64,000 bases of DNA, from NCBI GenBank assembly GCA_017303655.1, contig JAFLCE010000006.1:20376-84375 (forward strand), given 5' to 3'. How positions within the stretch are numbered: position 1 is the first letter of the stretch; each line of letters begins with the position of its first letter. This document shows, piece after piece, positions 26,471 through 34,344 of the stretch. The translations under genes and the position numbers were made by a program. Below the pieces are notes generated by a model that worked only from the letters and a program-made list of their open reading frames with translations, did no database searches and was not told the origin of the DNA. The DNA is from Anaerolineae bacterium (lineage in GTDB: Bacteria > Chloroflexota > Anaerolineae > Anaerolineales > Villigracilaceae).

Positions 26471-26541
26471 CAACCGCTAGAGGATTTGGTTTTGCAACGT
26501 TGGGGTTGGCGAATCGTATGTCTTAGTAAGAAATGGTGTTG

Positions 26542-26547
26542 TATAAT
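26542..26547 (+). promoter_or_regulatory. -10 box of the NfeD/slipin operon
   Basis: TATAAT 17 bases before the ATG at 26565, with TTGGAGG between them. It is divergent from wecC. The -35 box is weak. Confidence 0.45.
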
Positions 26548-26564
26548 TGTTTGGAGGCACAAAA

Positions 26565-27173
26565 ATGGATTTTCTATTGAACCCGAACATTGCCTACCTG
26601 ATTCTGCTTACTGGAATCTTGCTTGGCTTTTTAGCCATCGTCACACCAGGGACGGGGTTACTGGAAGTGGGTGCGTTGTTTTGTGTTGTGCTGGCAGGCT
26701 ATGCAATTTATAACCTGTCGGTGAACTGGTGGGCTTTACTTCTGCTGTTGATTAGTATTGTTCCTTTTCTTTACGCGGTTCGAAAGCCAAAGCGGGAATT
26801 GTATCTTGGTGTTTCCATCTTGTTGCTGGTTATTGGTTCGGTATTTCTGTTCGCTGTGGATGGTTTTAAGCCTGCTGTGAACCCACTGGTTGCCTTGTTA
26901 TCGTCAGGCTTGGTATCTGCATTCCTTTGGATTGTTGTCCGCAAGTCGGTGCAGGCGGCGTCTGCCCGCCCAGCGCATGATCTTGAAGGATTGGTGGGAA
27001 AGGTGGGCGAAGCGCGCACAGAAATCGATGATGATGGGAGCGTATTCGTAGCCGGAGAAATGTGGTCCGCAAGAAGCGGGAGCGATAATATTCCCGTTGG
27101 TAGTCATGTTCGTGTGGTTCGCCGCGAGGGTTTTACTCTTGTGGTTGAAATAGAAAAAGCTGAAACAGGCTAA
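26565..27173 (+). CDS. NfeD-like membrane protein
   Basis: 202 residues. Four membrane spans (about 5-30, 32-52, 55-72, 80-115, partly paired) are followed by a cytoplasmic OB-fold NfeD domain (DLEGLVGKVGEARTEIDDDGSVFVAGEMWSARS...VGSHVRVVRREGFTLVVE). GGAGG precedes the ATG at 26565. It lies 19 bp before the slipin gene. NfeD and slipin proteins form conserved pairs thought to organise membrane microdomains. Confidence 0.9.
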   Translation: MDFLLNPNIAYLILLTGILLGFLAIVTPGTGLLEVGALFCVVLAGYAIYNLSVNWWALLLLLISIVPFLYAVRKPKRELYLGVSILLLVIGSVFLFAVDGFKPAVNPLVALLSSGLVSAFLWIVVRKSVQAASARPAHDLEGLVGKVGEARTEIDDDGSVFVAGEMWSARSGSDNIPVGSHVRVVRREGFTLVVEIEKAETG

Positions 27174-27192
27174 ATATTAATAAGGAGAAACC

Positions 27193-28095
27193 ATGGAAAT
27201 CCTAAGCGGTAGTTTGGTTTGTATCGTTGGTGCTGTACTTCTGGTTGGCTTTATCTTTCTGGCAAATGCAATCCGGATCGTACCGGAATATCAGCGCCTG
27301 GTTGTGTTCCGTCTTGGTCGTTGTGTGGGAGCGAAAGGACCCGGGGTCGTTTTGCTTATCCCTGTCATTGACCGCTCTGTAAAAGCAGATTTGCGCGAAC
27401 AGGTGCGTGAAATTCCCCAGCAAACTTCAATTACCAAAGACAATGCGCCGATCTCAATTGACTTTTTGTGGTATTTCAAAGTATTAGACCCATCCGAATC
27501 TGTTTTACAGGTAAGTAATTTTGAAGCCGCTGCCGCTGGTATTGCTGCCACCACGCTTCGCGCCGTCATCGGCGGTATCATGCTCGATGATGTGTTGTCG
27601 CAACGTGAGCATATCAATACCATGCTCCGCACCCGCCTCGATGAAGTGACAGGGCGCTGGGGTGTAAAAGTTACTAATGTTGAGATCCGTGAGATCGTTC
27701 CGCCGCGTGATGTTCAGGATGCAATGAACCGCCAGATGACAGCGGAACGTGTCCGCCGCGCGCTCGTGACCGAATCGATGGGTGATCAGGAAGCCGCGAA
27801 GAACCGCGCTGAAGGTACAAAACAAGCCGCCATTTTGCAGGCTCAAGGTGAGCGCGAATCCAACATCCTACGCGCTGAAGGCGAAAAGCAGGCGCAGGCT
27901 CTACGTGCAGAAGGTTTTGCAGTCGCGCTCGAAGCCATCTACAATGCAGCCAAGACCGTCGACCAGAAGACCATGACCCTACAATACTTCGAGACGCTCA
28001 AGAACATCGGCAACAGTCCCTCCACCAAGTACATCTTCCCGATGGAATTCACCAGCATGCTGGATAACTTCCTGGGCAAGGATGTAAAGAAGTAA
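27193..28095 (+). CDS. Slipin (SPFH/Band 7 family)
   Basis: 300 residues with one N-terminal span, then the SPFH domain: VPEYQRLVVFRLGRCVGAKGPGVVLLIPVIDR, LREQVREIPQQTSITKDNAPI and GVKVTNVEIREIVPPRDVQDAM, typical of slipins. An Ala/Glu-rich coiled coil follows (ANILRAEGEK-type repeats). No protease gene is next to it. It forms an operon with the NfeD-like gene. Confidence 0.94.
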   Translation: MEILSGSLVCIVGAVLLVGFIFLANAIRIVPEYQRLVVFRLGRCVGAKGPGVVLLIPVIDRSVKADLREQVREIPQQTSITKDNAPISIDFLWYFKVLDPSESVLQVSNFEAAAAGIAATTLRAVIGGIMLDDVLSQREHINTMLRTRLDEVTGRWGVKVTNVEIREIVPPRDVQDAMNRQMTAERVRRALVTESMGDQEAAKNRAEGTKQAAILQAQGERESNILRAEGEKQAQALRAEGFAVALEAIYNAAKTVDQKTMTLQYFETLKNIGNSPSTKYIFPMEFTSMLDNFLGKDVKK

Positions 28096-28112
28096 AGTAG
28101 AAAGAACGCAAA

Positions 28113-28150
28113 TGAAAAGTAGAAAGTGGAATTTCCACTTTCTACTTTTT
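28113..28150 (+). terminator. Strong terminator after slipin
   Basis: AAAAGTAGAAAGTGGAA pairs with TTCCACTTTCTACTTTT and runs into T's. It separates the slipin operon from the GNAT gene. Confidence 0.9.
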
Positions 28151-28171
28151 TTATTGATACAATTTGTACCG

Positions 28172-28603
28172 ATGGAAATCGTTCCCGCCACAATCCTGGA
28201 CCTGAATGCACTTCGTAAATTGGAAAAAGAAAGTTTTGACCGCGATGCCTGGCCTCTTTTTGATCTGATGGCTGTGCTAAGCTTCCCTGATGTGGTGCGA
28301 CTGAAAGCCGTGGAGGACCACCACATGGTCGGCTTTGTTGCAGGAGACCCGCGTCCGCGCGACGGGTGGGGCTGGATCGCCACCATTGCAGTGGATCCAC
28401 GCTATCGGCGGCGAGGCATCGGCAGGGCGCTCTTGAAAGCCTGCGAAAGTAAATTAGGCGTGCCGCGTTCACGTTTGACGGTGCGTATGTCCAACCTGGG
28501 AGCGATCCAGCTCTATGAACAGGATGGGTATGTATCCATTGATATGTGGAAGTCCTATTACAGTGACGGCGAAGATGCAAAAGTAATGGAGAAGGAATTA
28601 TGA
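28172..28603 (+). CDS. GNAT family N-acetyltransferase (RimI-like)
   Basis: 143 residues. The acetyl-CoA-binding motif is WIATIAVDPRYRRRGIGRALL, followed by LTVRMSNLGAIQLYEQDGYV, the usual GNAT C-terminal half. It is similar to ribosomal-protein acetyltransferases, but the substrate is unknown. The ATG at 28172 is chosen because the upstream extension codes over the terminator. TACAAT lies eight bases before it, so the mRNA may be leaderless. It overlaps the next gene by 4 bp. Confidence 0.88.
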   Translation: MEIVPATILDLNALRKLEKESFDRDAWPLFDLMAVLSFPDVVRLKAVEDHHMVGFVAGDPRPRDGWGWIATIAVDPRYRRRGIGRALLKACESKLGVPRSRLTVRMSNLGAIQLYEQDGYVSIDMWKSYYSDGEDAKVMEKEL

Positions 28604-29598
28604 CCGAGTCAAAAAGCCGGATCGTTGAGTTTGAAGCCCTACGTGGGCTAAGTATTTTTTTGCTATTACTTTTGCATGCTCATGTGTTTGGGTTGTCGGT
28701 ATTCGGTTTATTTGCCCTTAATCCGGTTTCTGCTTTTGTAGGGGCGTTCCTGTTGGGCGCTTTTTTCTTTTTGGGCGGCTATTTTTTTGATATGTCGATC
28801 CAGCGGTATTCACAAGGGATTTTGAAATTTATCCGCTCGCGCTTGGTACGAATTTTCCCGCCGTATTGGTTTTCTTTTATCTTTTTCACCATGATGTTTA
28901 CGCTGAAGAAATTTGATACACTGGTCTACTTTCTTAATTTGCAGGTGATTTTTTCGCCGACCTTTGTCAAGCCGCTATTGACGCTTTGGTATATCAGTCT
29001 GCTATTTGTGTTCTATATTGTTTTCGGGATTTTGCTGTGGAAGATACGCTCGAATCTTGTGTTGCTTCTGGTTTCGGCGGTGATCTTCGTTATCGTCTAC
29101 ATCGTGCATCTATTTAGTGGTTTATTTGACCAGCGCTTTTTCGTGTACTTTTTTGTGTTCCTGGCAGGCGTTTACTTTTTTCGGCTGGAAGATTTACGAG
29201 AACGTTTGCTCCAACTTCCTTTTGTGTATAAAGCCCTGCTGGCGGCTCTGGCAGTTTGGGTATTCTGGCTGGTGCAAGTGGCGGAGTTGGAATGGCGCAA
29301 CGGGTTATACATCCTTGCTGATAATTTTTACATCCTTACCTGGGTTTTGTTGTGGCTTGCCATCTTTCGGACAAAGCTTGGAAATTGGAAGGTATGGACA
29401 TTCCTTTCGGTGGCTTCGTATTTTGCCTATTTACTGCATCGACCGATCTGGTATGGCTTGGCACTAGTTGTGGATCCCGCTCTCTTTGGCGGAGAGGTTG
29501 CATTCAATGCGGTGCCTGCATCCATTGTGGTGCTGATCGTGTCGTATTACCTTCAGATCGGCTATGACCGCCTGTTGGCTGTGTTGCACCTGAAATGA
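28600..29598 (+). CDS. Acyltransferase 3 family membrane protein
   Basis: 332 residues with about ten membrane spans. The N-terminal EFEALRGLSIFLLLLLHAH holds the R and H seen in acyltransferase-3 proteins, which transfer acyl groups to sugars or other exported molecules. The RIFPPYWFSF segment (about 85-95) fits the family. The substrate is unknown. It starts inside the end of the GNAT gene (ATGA overlap). Confidence 0.85.
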   Translation: MTESKSRIVEFEALRGLSIFLLLLLHAHVFGLSVFGLFALNPVSAFVGAFLLGAFFFLGGYFFDMSIQRYSQGILKFIRSRLVRIFPPYWFSFIFFTMMFTLKKFDTLVYFLNLQVIFSPTFVKPLLTLWYISLLFVFYIVFGILLWKIRSNLVLLLVSAVIFVIVYIVHLFSGLFDQRFFVYFFVFLAGVYFFRLEDLRERLLQLPFVYKALLAALAVWVFWLVQVAELEWRNGLYILADNFYILTWVLLWLAIFRTKLGNWKVWTFLSVASYFAYLLHRPIWYGLALVVDPALFGGEVAFNAVPASIVVLIVSYYLQIGYDRLLAVLHLK

Positions 29599-29640
29599 TT
29601 ATGCAAGTGATGAATTTCTTCGCTTCTGTGCTGTTGGGTT

Positions 29641-29646
29641 TATAAT
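29641..29646 (+). promoter_or_regulatory. -10 box of the RNase D gene, leaderless arrangement
   Basis: TATAAT eight bases before the ATG at 29655 with no ribosome-binding site between them. Confidence 0.6.
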
Positions 29647-29654
29647 CTGCGAAT

Positions 29655-30791
29655 ATGTCCGAAGCCCTATCGCCGCCCATTTGGGTCGATACTACCGAAA
29701 AATTAAATAAGATGACCCAGGATCTCGCCTCACAGACGCGTGTGGCGGTTGATACCGAATCCAACAGCCTGCATGCCTTTCGTGAGCAGGTTTGTCTGGC
29801 TCAGTTCTCCTCATCACAAGCGGATTATCTCGTGGACCCGCTTGTTTTGCATGACCTTAGCCCACTTGCCCCCATTTTTGCCAACCCGAATATTGAGAAA
29901 ATCTTTCACGCAGCTGAATATGACTTGATCTGTTTGCGGCGTGACTTTAAGTTTTCATTCAATAATCTTTTTGACACGATGCATGCAGCGCGTGTGCTGG
30001 GCTACCCTGCAGTTGGGTTGGATAAACTGCTAGGGGATAAGTTCGGCATCAAAACGGACAAGCGCCACCAAAAAGCGGACTGGGCTGAGCGCCCGCTTTC
30101 GAAGGATCAGATCCATTATGCGCGGCTCGATACACATTATCTCTTCGACCTGCGCGATGTGTTGGAAGCTGAGTTGAAGGAAAAAGAACGCCTGCATTTT
30201 GCGAAAGAAGATTTTGAGCGTGCCTGCCGCCTTGAAGATGCCAAGCCGAGGTCGAATGGAGCTTCATGGGAGCGTTTTTCGGGGCGCAAGGATCTTTCAC
30301 AGCGTGAGTTGACGGTGGTGGCGCACTTGTGTAAATTCCGCGACCGTGAAGCCGAGCGCCTGGATCGCCCACCTTATAAAGTGATGATGGATGATGTCTT
30401 GATCGCGTTGGCAAAGGACCCACCGGAGGCGAAGGTGGACCTTTCGGCGGCGGGACTTTCGGAGAAGCAGATCCGTTTGTGGGGTGACATGGTCTTAAGT
30501 GCGATTCGGCATGGGAGTGAAGCTCCGCTGGTAGAGCGGAAGCAGGCTGAACGTAGGGATGATGCGGTTTTGAAGCGGCTGGAAAAGCTTAAGGTGTGGA
30601 GAAAGAAAGCGGGCATCGACTTGCATGTTGAGTCCGATATCATCCTGCCCAAGCCGTATCTGGCTGTTTTATCTGAACATCCGCCGCAGGATCTGGCGGA
30701 ATTGGAGTTATTGATGAAGGATGCTCCGGCTCGGTTCGAGAAGTTTGGCAAGCAGATCCTGAAAACTTTAGGAGTAAAGCATGCGAATTAA
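29655..30791 (+). CDS. rnd: Ribonuclease D family (DEDD exonuclease with HRDC domain)
   Basis: 378 residues. The DEDDy exonuclease motifs are VAVDTESNSLHAF (exo I), HAAEYDLICL (exo II) and HYARLDTHYLFDL (exo III with the conserved Tyr). A HRDC domain is at about 210-290 (LTVVAHLCKFRDREAERLDRPPYKVM). The protein trims RNA 3' ends such as tRNA precursors. It overlaps the next gene by 11 bp. Confidence 0.93.
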   Translation: MSEALSPPIWVDTTEKLNKMTQDLASQTRVAVDTESNSLHAFREQVCLAQFSSSQADYLVDPLVLHDLSPLAPIFANPNIEKIFHAAEYDLICLRRDFKFSFNNLFDTMHAARVLGYPAVGLDKLLGDKFGIKTDKRHQKADWAERPLSKDQIHYARLDTHYLFDLRDVLEAELKEKERLHFAKEDFERACRLEDAKPRSNGASWERFSGRKDLSQRELTVVAHLCKFRDREAERLDRPPYKVMMDDVLIALAKDPPEAKVDLSAAGLSEKQIRLWGDMVLSAIRHGSEAPLVERKQAERRDDAVLKRLEKLKVWRKKAGIDLHVESDIILPKPYLAVLSEHPPQDLAELELLMKDAPARFEKFGKQILKTLGVKHAN

Positions 30792-32175
30792 CTTTCACGG
30801 CGCGGCGCATACAGTGACAGGCAGCCAGCATTTGCTGGAGATCAACGGCAAAAAACTTTTATTGGATTGCGGAATGTATCAGGGCAAGCGGGCGGAAGCC
30901 TATGCTCGGAATGTAAATTTTCATTATGACCCTCAGGGCGTGGATGCAGTAATCTTGTCGCATGCACATATTGACCACGCGGGGAATTTGCCTAATTTAG
31001 TGAAGCAGGGCTATGAGGGCAATATTTTTGTGACACATGCCACCAAGGATATTGCCAGTACCATGCTGGCGGATTCGGGTCATATTCAAGAATCAGATGC
31101 TGAGTATGTGAATAAGAAACGGGCGCAACGTGGTGAGGAACCGGTTGAGCCGCTGTATACAAAGGCAGATGCGGAAGAAGTTGCTGGCATGTTCACAGGC
31201 GTGGATTATGTAGAAGCCTTCGAGCCGATTCCCGGTGTGGTGGCGCGTTTTTATGAGGCGGGGCATATCCTCGGCTCTGCAGGTGTGTCGTTGCAGATCG
31301 AAGAAAAAGGCAGAAAGATCCATTTATGGTTCTCTGGTGACATTGGTCGCTTTAACCTGCCTTTGCTGCGTGACCCGGTTCTGCCGACCCATGCGGATTA
31401 TATGATCATGGAATGTACATATGGCGACAAGAGCCACAACGACCCGGCATTGGCATTCGATGAATTTCGGAAAGCGGTCAAGCGGACGATTGAGCGCAGC
31501 GGCAAAGTGATCGTGCCTGCTTTCGCGGTGGGACGTACCCAAGAGATCGTCTATCACTTGAACCAGATGATGTATGAAGGTGATGTGCCGCGCGTGCCAG
31601 TGTATGTGGATAGTCCGCTGGCGGTGAAGGCTTCGGATATTTTCAAGAATCATCTGGAATGTTTTGACGATGAGACCAAGGAATTTGTGCGCGATTCGCG
31701 TCACCCGGCGCTGGACTTCCCGATGTTGAATTATGTTCGTTCGGTGGATGAGTCGAAAGCCTTGAACGAGCGGACCGACCCGATGGTGATCATATCCGCT
31801 TCGGGTATGGCGGAAACCGGGCGGGTGGTGCATCACATCCGCAATAATGTTGAGAATCCGCGCAATACGATCTGTATCGTCTCGTGGCAAGCGCCAGAAA
31901 CACTAGGACGCCGCTTGGCAGACCGTGAGCCTGAAGTGCGCATCTTTGGTGACATTTACAAGCGCAATTGTGAGGTGGTGACGATCGGCGGGTTATCTGG
32001 TCATGCTGGGCAAGACCTGCTCGTAAAGTATGCCACCGGTGTGAAGGCAAGTGTAAAGGATATTTATCTGGTCCACGGCGAAGAGAAGCAAGCCATGACC
32101 TTGAAAGAATTGCTCAAAGGGCAGGGCATGGACCGGGTGCATTACCCGGATATGCACGATAGTGTGGATATATAA
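30781..32175 (+). CDS. Beta-CASP metallo-beta-lactamase fold RNase-like protein
   Basis: 464 residues. The N-terminal MBL domain has the zinc motif HAHIDHAGNLP, then GHILGSAGVSLQIEE and FSGDIGRFNLPLL. The beta-CASP domain has KVIVPAFAVGRTQEIVYHL, and the C-terminal zinc-dependent motif is GGLSGHAGQDLL. This is the YSH1/RNA-specificity exonuclease-like group. Together with the overlapping RNase D gene it suggests an RNA-processing pair. The exact substrate is not known. Confidence 0.92.
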   Translation: MRINFHGAAHTVTGSQHLLEINGKKLLLDCGMYQGKRAEAYARNVNFHYDPQGVDAVILSHAHIDHAGNLPNLVKQGYEGNIFVTHATKDIASTMLADSGHIQESDAEYVNKKRAQRGEEPVEPLYTKADAEEVAGMFTGVDYVEAFEPIPGVVARFYEAGHILGSAGVSLQIEEKGRKIHLWFSGDIGRFNLPLLRDPVLPTHADYMIMECTYGDKSHNDPALAFDEFRKAVKRTIERSGKVIVPAFAVGRTQEIVYHLNQMMYEGDVPRVPVYVDSPLAVKASDIFKNHLECFDDETKEFVRDSRHPALDFPMLNYVRSVDESKALNERTDPMVIISASGMAETGRVVHHIRNNVENPRNTICIVSWQAPETLGRRLADREPEVRIFGDIYKRNCEVVTIGGLSGHAGQDLLVKYATGVKASVKDIYLVHGEEKQAMTLKELLKGQGMDRVHYPDMHDSVDI

Positions 32176-32178
32176 AGC

Positions 32179-32211
32179 AAAGAGGTCTTGGTTAAACCAA
32201 GACCTCTTTTT
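32179..32211. terminator. Terminator between convergent genes
   Basis: AAAGAGGTCTTGGT pairs with ACCAAGACCTCTTT around TAA, then T's. It ends the beta-CASP gene and can act on the SDR gene of the other strand. Confidence 0.88.
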
Positions 32212-32220
32212 GTTGTGCGA

Positions 32221-33006
32221 CTAGTCAATCTGTGCGCCGCTGGTGGCGTTTGCCATGGTTGCGGTCATCCCTGAGGCGAGATCGCTTGCCAATAAGACAG
32301 CAGCGTTGGCGACTTGGGCTAAGGCTGTCACACGCCGCAATGGGATATTCTTTGCGAATTCTTCATGGACTTGTTCGAAGGTCAAGCCGTTGCGGTCTCC
32401 ATATAATTGCCAAGCATCGCGCACACCGGGTGCATCCGGCGAGCCGGGCGAACGGACCCAGCACACTCGCACTTGCTTTGGACCATTCTCAACCGCTAAC
32501 TGTCTGAGATAGTGTTCCACGGCGGCACAAGCTACACCAAAGCCGCCCACACCAAATTGAGGCTCACGACCCGCATTGGCTGTGATTCCCAAGATGGTGC
32601 CGCCTGCATGCTGAGACATGTGTTTGGCGAGGGCTGTTCCCGTGTGGAACCATGTTGTAAGCCCTGCTTGAACTGGAGAGAAAAACTGCTCGAAGGGCAT
32701 ATCCGATAACACTTGCCCCTGAAAATCGTCCCAGGAGACGGCATTGAACATCAAGGTCACTGGACCGAAGCGATCGGTCACTTCATCCAGATGGTTTGTT
32801 ACTGCACTGCGATCCATTGCATCCACTGGCAGCATCTCTGCCAAACCATCCCGGCTTCTAATGTCTTTCCATACTTCTTCAAGTGGACCTGGTCGCCTTG
32901 CTGCCAGAATAACCCTTGCGCCTTCTCGCGCAAATGCACGAGCGACCGCGCCTCCAACCGCCCCTGATGCTCCATAGACGATAGCAGTTCTTTCTTTAAG
33001 TAACAT
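32221..33006 (-). CDS. SDR family protein with altered catalytic residues
   Basis: 261 residues. The NAD(P)-binding motif VYGASGAVGGAVARAFAREGA is intact. At the usual YxxxK site the sequence is GFGVACAAVEHYL, with F in place of Tyr and Cys in place of Lys, so the classical SDR reaction is unlikely. The rest of the fold (VTLMFNAVSWDDFQG, GGTILGITANAG, SPGSPDAPG) is kept. GGAG lies before the ATG. It is downstream of the YrdB-like gene. Confidence 0.85.
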   Translation of the reverse strand: MLLKERTAIVYGASGAVGGAVARAFAREGARVILAARRPGPLEEVWKDIRSRDGLAEMLPVDAMDRSAVTNHLDEVTDRFGPVTLMFNAVSWDDFQGQVLSDMPFEQFFSPVQAGLTTWFHTGTALAKHMSQHAGGTILGITANAGREPQFGVGGFGVACAAVEHYLRQLAVENGPKQVRVCWVRSPGSPDAPGVRDAWQLYGDRNGLTFEQVHEEFAKNIPLRRVTALAQVANAAVLLASDLASGMTATMANATSGAQID

Positions 33007-33062
33007 GGCTAAACACTCCTAATTTTTGATTCGCGTGCAGGTACAGCATATTCCAGCTGAGT

Positions 33063-33410
33063 TCATTCCCATTGTTTCCAGAGAAGGATAAGCACTCGAT
33101 TCACAACGGCTATAGAGGCAAAAATGATGGCTAACAGGGTGTGTTGTGTGTAATAGAGGAGTGTTGCTGCCAGCAAGAACAGAATCAGTGAAAGGAGATT
33201 GCCGCTTATGTTTCCCAACCGATTGGCTGCCCTTGGAGCAAGGAATAGTCCCCAAATGATGGCTGCCAGGATTGGCAGACCGATGCCGAGACTCCATTTT
33301 GCTAATGTGCTTTTGTCTCCATAAAATCCCCAATATCCCAAGGAGGCAAGCATGGCGAGTTCGAGAAAAAACGAAAGCCCGGCATTAATGATCTTTAGAG
33401 TCTCAGTCAT
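33063..33410 (-). CDS. YrdB-like (DUF2568) membrane protein
   Basis: 115 residues with four hydrophobic segments: LSFFLELAMLASLGYWGFYG, WSLGIGLPILAAIIWGLFLAP and two more at the C-terminus. The pattern FLELAMLASLGYWGF and the WGxFLAPRA motif fit the DUF2568/YrdB family of unknown role. Its ATG overlaps the TGA of a short leader frame (33407-33457) and it shares the strong promoter at 33477-33505. Confidence 0.82.
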   Translation of the reverse strand: MTETLKIINAGLSFFLELAMLASLGYWGFYGDKSTLAKWSLGIGLPILAAIIWGLFLAPRAANRLGNISGNLLSLILFLLAATLLYYTQHTLLAIIFASIAVVNRVLILLWKQWE

Positions 33411-33457
33411 GCTACTCCACCTAAGGTATTAACTGATGAAGCGATTATTTTTCTCAT
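33407..33457 (-). pseudogene. 16-codon leader frame, remnant of a dihydrofolate-reductase-family gene
   Basis: ATG at 33455-33457, preceded by AGGAAAAT, reads MRKIIASSVNTLGGVA and stops at TGA 33407-33409, overlapping the YrdB ATG. MRKIIASxxxTLDGV is the usual start of RibD-C/DHFR-family proteins, so this looks like the stub of such a gene fused to YrdB by a deletion. It may now work as a translational-coupling leader. Confidence 0.5.
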
Positions 33458-33476
33458 GGTCATTTTCCTGCATGAG

Positions 33477-33505
33477 ATTTTAGAACGCGCGTTCTATTTT
33501 GTCAA
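33477..33505 (-). promoter_or_regulatory. Sigma-70 promoter with operator in the spacer, driving YrdB/SDR
   Basis: On the minus strand TTGACA (33500-33505) and TAAAAT (33477-33482) are 17 bp apart. The spacer contains the perfect palindrome TAGAACGCGCGTTCTA (33481-33496), so a repressor bound there would block RNA polymerase. The inner GAAC-N4-GTTC core is compatible with a LexA- or TetR-type operator. Which one cannot be decided here. Confidence 0.75.
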
Positions 33506-33540
33506 GGCAGAAATAAATTAAATTTCGAACCTGCCGGAGT

Positions 33541-33640
33541 CAGCCTATGCACCAAAGGGATGCGGACACCTGCCCCGTCACGTGGACTTGGCGAAGCCAT
33601 CCCGCCAGAATAGCTTGTCACATCGGGTTTTCCTATTGGT
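33541..33640 (-). repeat. Degenerate attC-like site A (array end)
   Basis: Keeps the shared core CCCCGTCACGTGGACTTGGC and GAAGCCATCCCGCCAGAA but lacks clear RYYYAAC and GTTRRRY end boxes. It follows the HXXEE gene and is the last site on the left before ordinary chromosome. Degenerate terminal sites are common at the far end of cassette arrays. Confidence 0.6.
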
Positions 33641-33652
33641 TTTCAAGATGCT

Positions 33653-34147
33653 TCATGCTTCGATTTGGTTTATCAGTTGTTCTCCAATTTTGAAAAAGAG
33701 CGGAAGAAGACTCAGGAGAACAATAGAAACTACAAGAATGGAAAGTGCTAAATCTGGCAATTTGATATTACCAAATATAACTGATTGATATAGGATAATT
33801 GAGTTTACGGGAATTAGAAGAAATAAACCGGTGGCTAAACCTGGGGAATACTTACGCAAAATAATTGTTGAAACAAGGTGTGGAAAAAATATATTCAAGA
33901 TCATGGCTCCAAGGAAACCGTGAAAAATATTTTTCCAGACCCATGATGAAGGAAAGGCAATGGCTAAAAAAGTTGATAGATATGCAAGAAGCGTTACAAA
34001 GATAGCTGCAAAATAAAAAACATTTGCTTCAACAGGCTTATGGAATTGCTTCGCATTCTCTGACCATTTTGGTAGCCAAATGGCTTCTTCCATATTGTGT
34101 AAGGTGATAGCAAGAGGAAAAAATATCCATAGACTTACTGATACCAT
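33653..34147 (-). CDS. HXXEE domain membrane protein (cassette 8)
   Basis: 164 residues with about five membrane spans. HNMEEAIWLPKW near residue 17 is the HXXEE motif, and further conserved polar residues are in spans 2-3 (NIFFPHLVSTI). Bacterial HXXEE proteins have no established role. GGAG lies before the ATG. The gene is AT-rich compared with the flanking chromosome and is followed by attC-like site A. Confidence 0.8.
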   Translation of the reverse strand: MVSVSLWIFFPLAITLHNMEEAIWLPKWSENAKQFHKPVEANVFYFAAIFVTLLAYLSTFLAIAFPSSWVWKNIFHGFLGAMILNIFFPHLVSTIILRKYSPGLATGLFLLIPVNSIILYQSVIFGNIKLPDLALSILVVSIVLLSLLPLFFKIGEQLINQIEA

Positions 34148-34167
34148 TCTATTTTATCTCCTTTTTT

Positions 34168-34339
34168 CATGGACCCGCCCCGTCACGCGGACTTGGTGAA
34201 GCCATCCCGCCAGAAAAAGCTCAACGGAGATCCCTCTCCAAATACGACCTGTTTACTTTGAATCCCTTCCCACATTTAAATGTCGCATTTGGGGAGGGTG
34301 CCCGAAGGGCGGGTGGGGCAGGTGCACGCTTTGTTGGGC
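34168..34339 (-). repeat. attC-like site B, longer and rearranged
   Basis: The right end has GCCCAAC (34333-34339 on the minus strand) next to the cassette 7 stop, and the left part has the common core CCCCGTCACGCGGACTTGG. Between them is a 100-bp unrelated segment containing CCCGCCCTTCGGGC, and the left R box is missing. It reads as a site altered by insertion or by fusion of two half sites. Confidence 0.65.
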
Positions 34340-34344
34340 GCATT

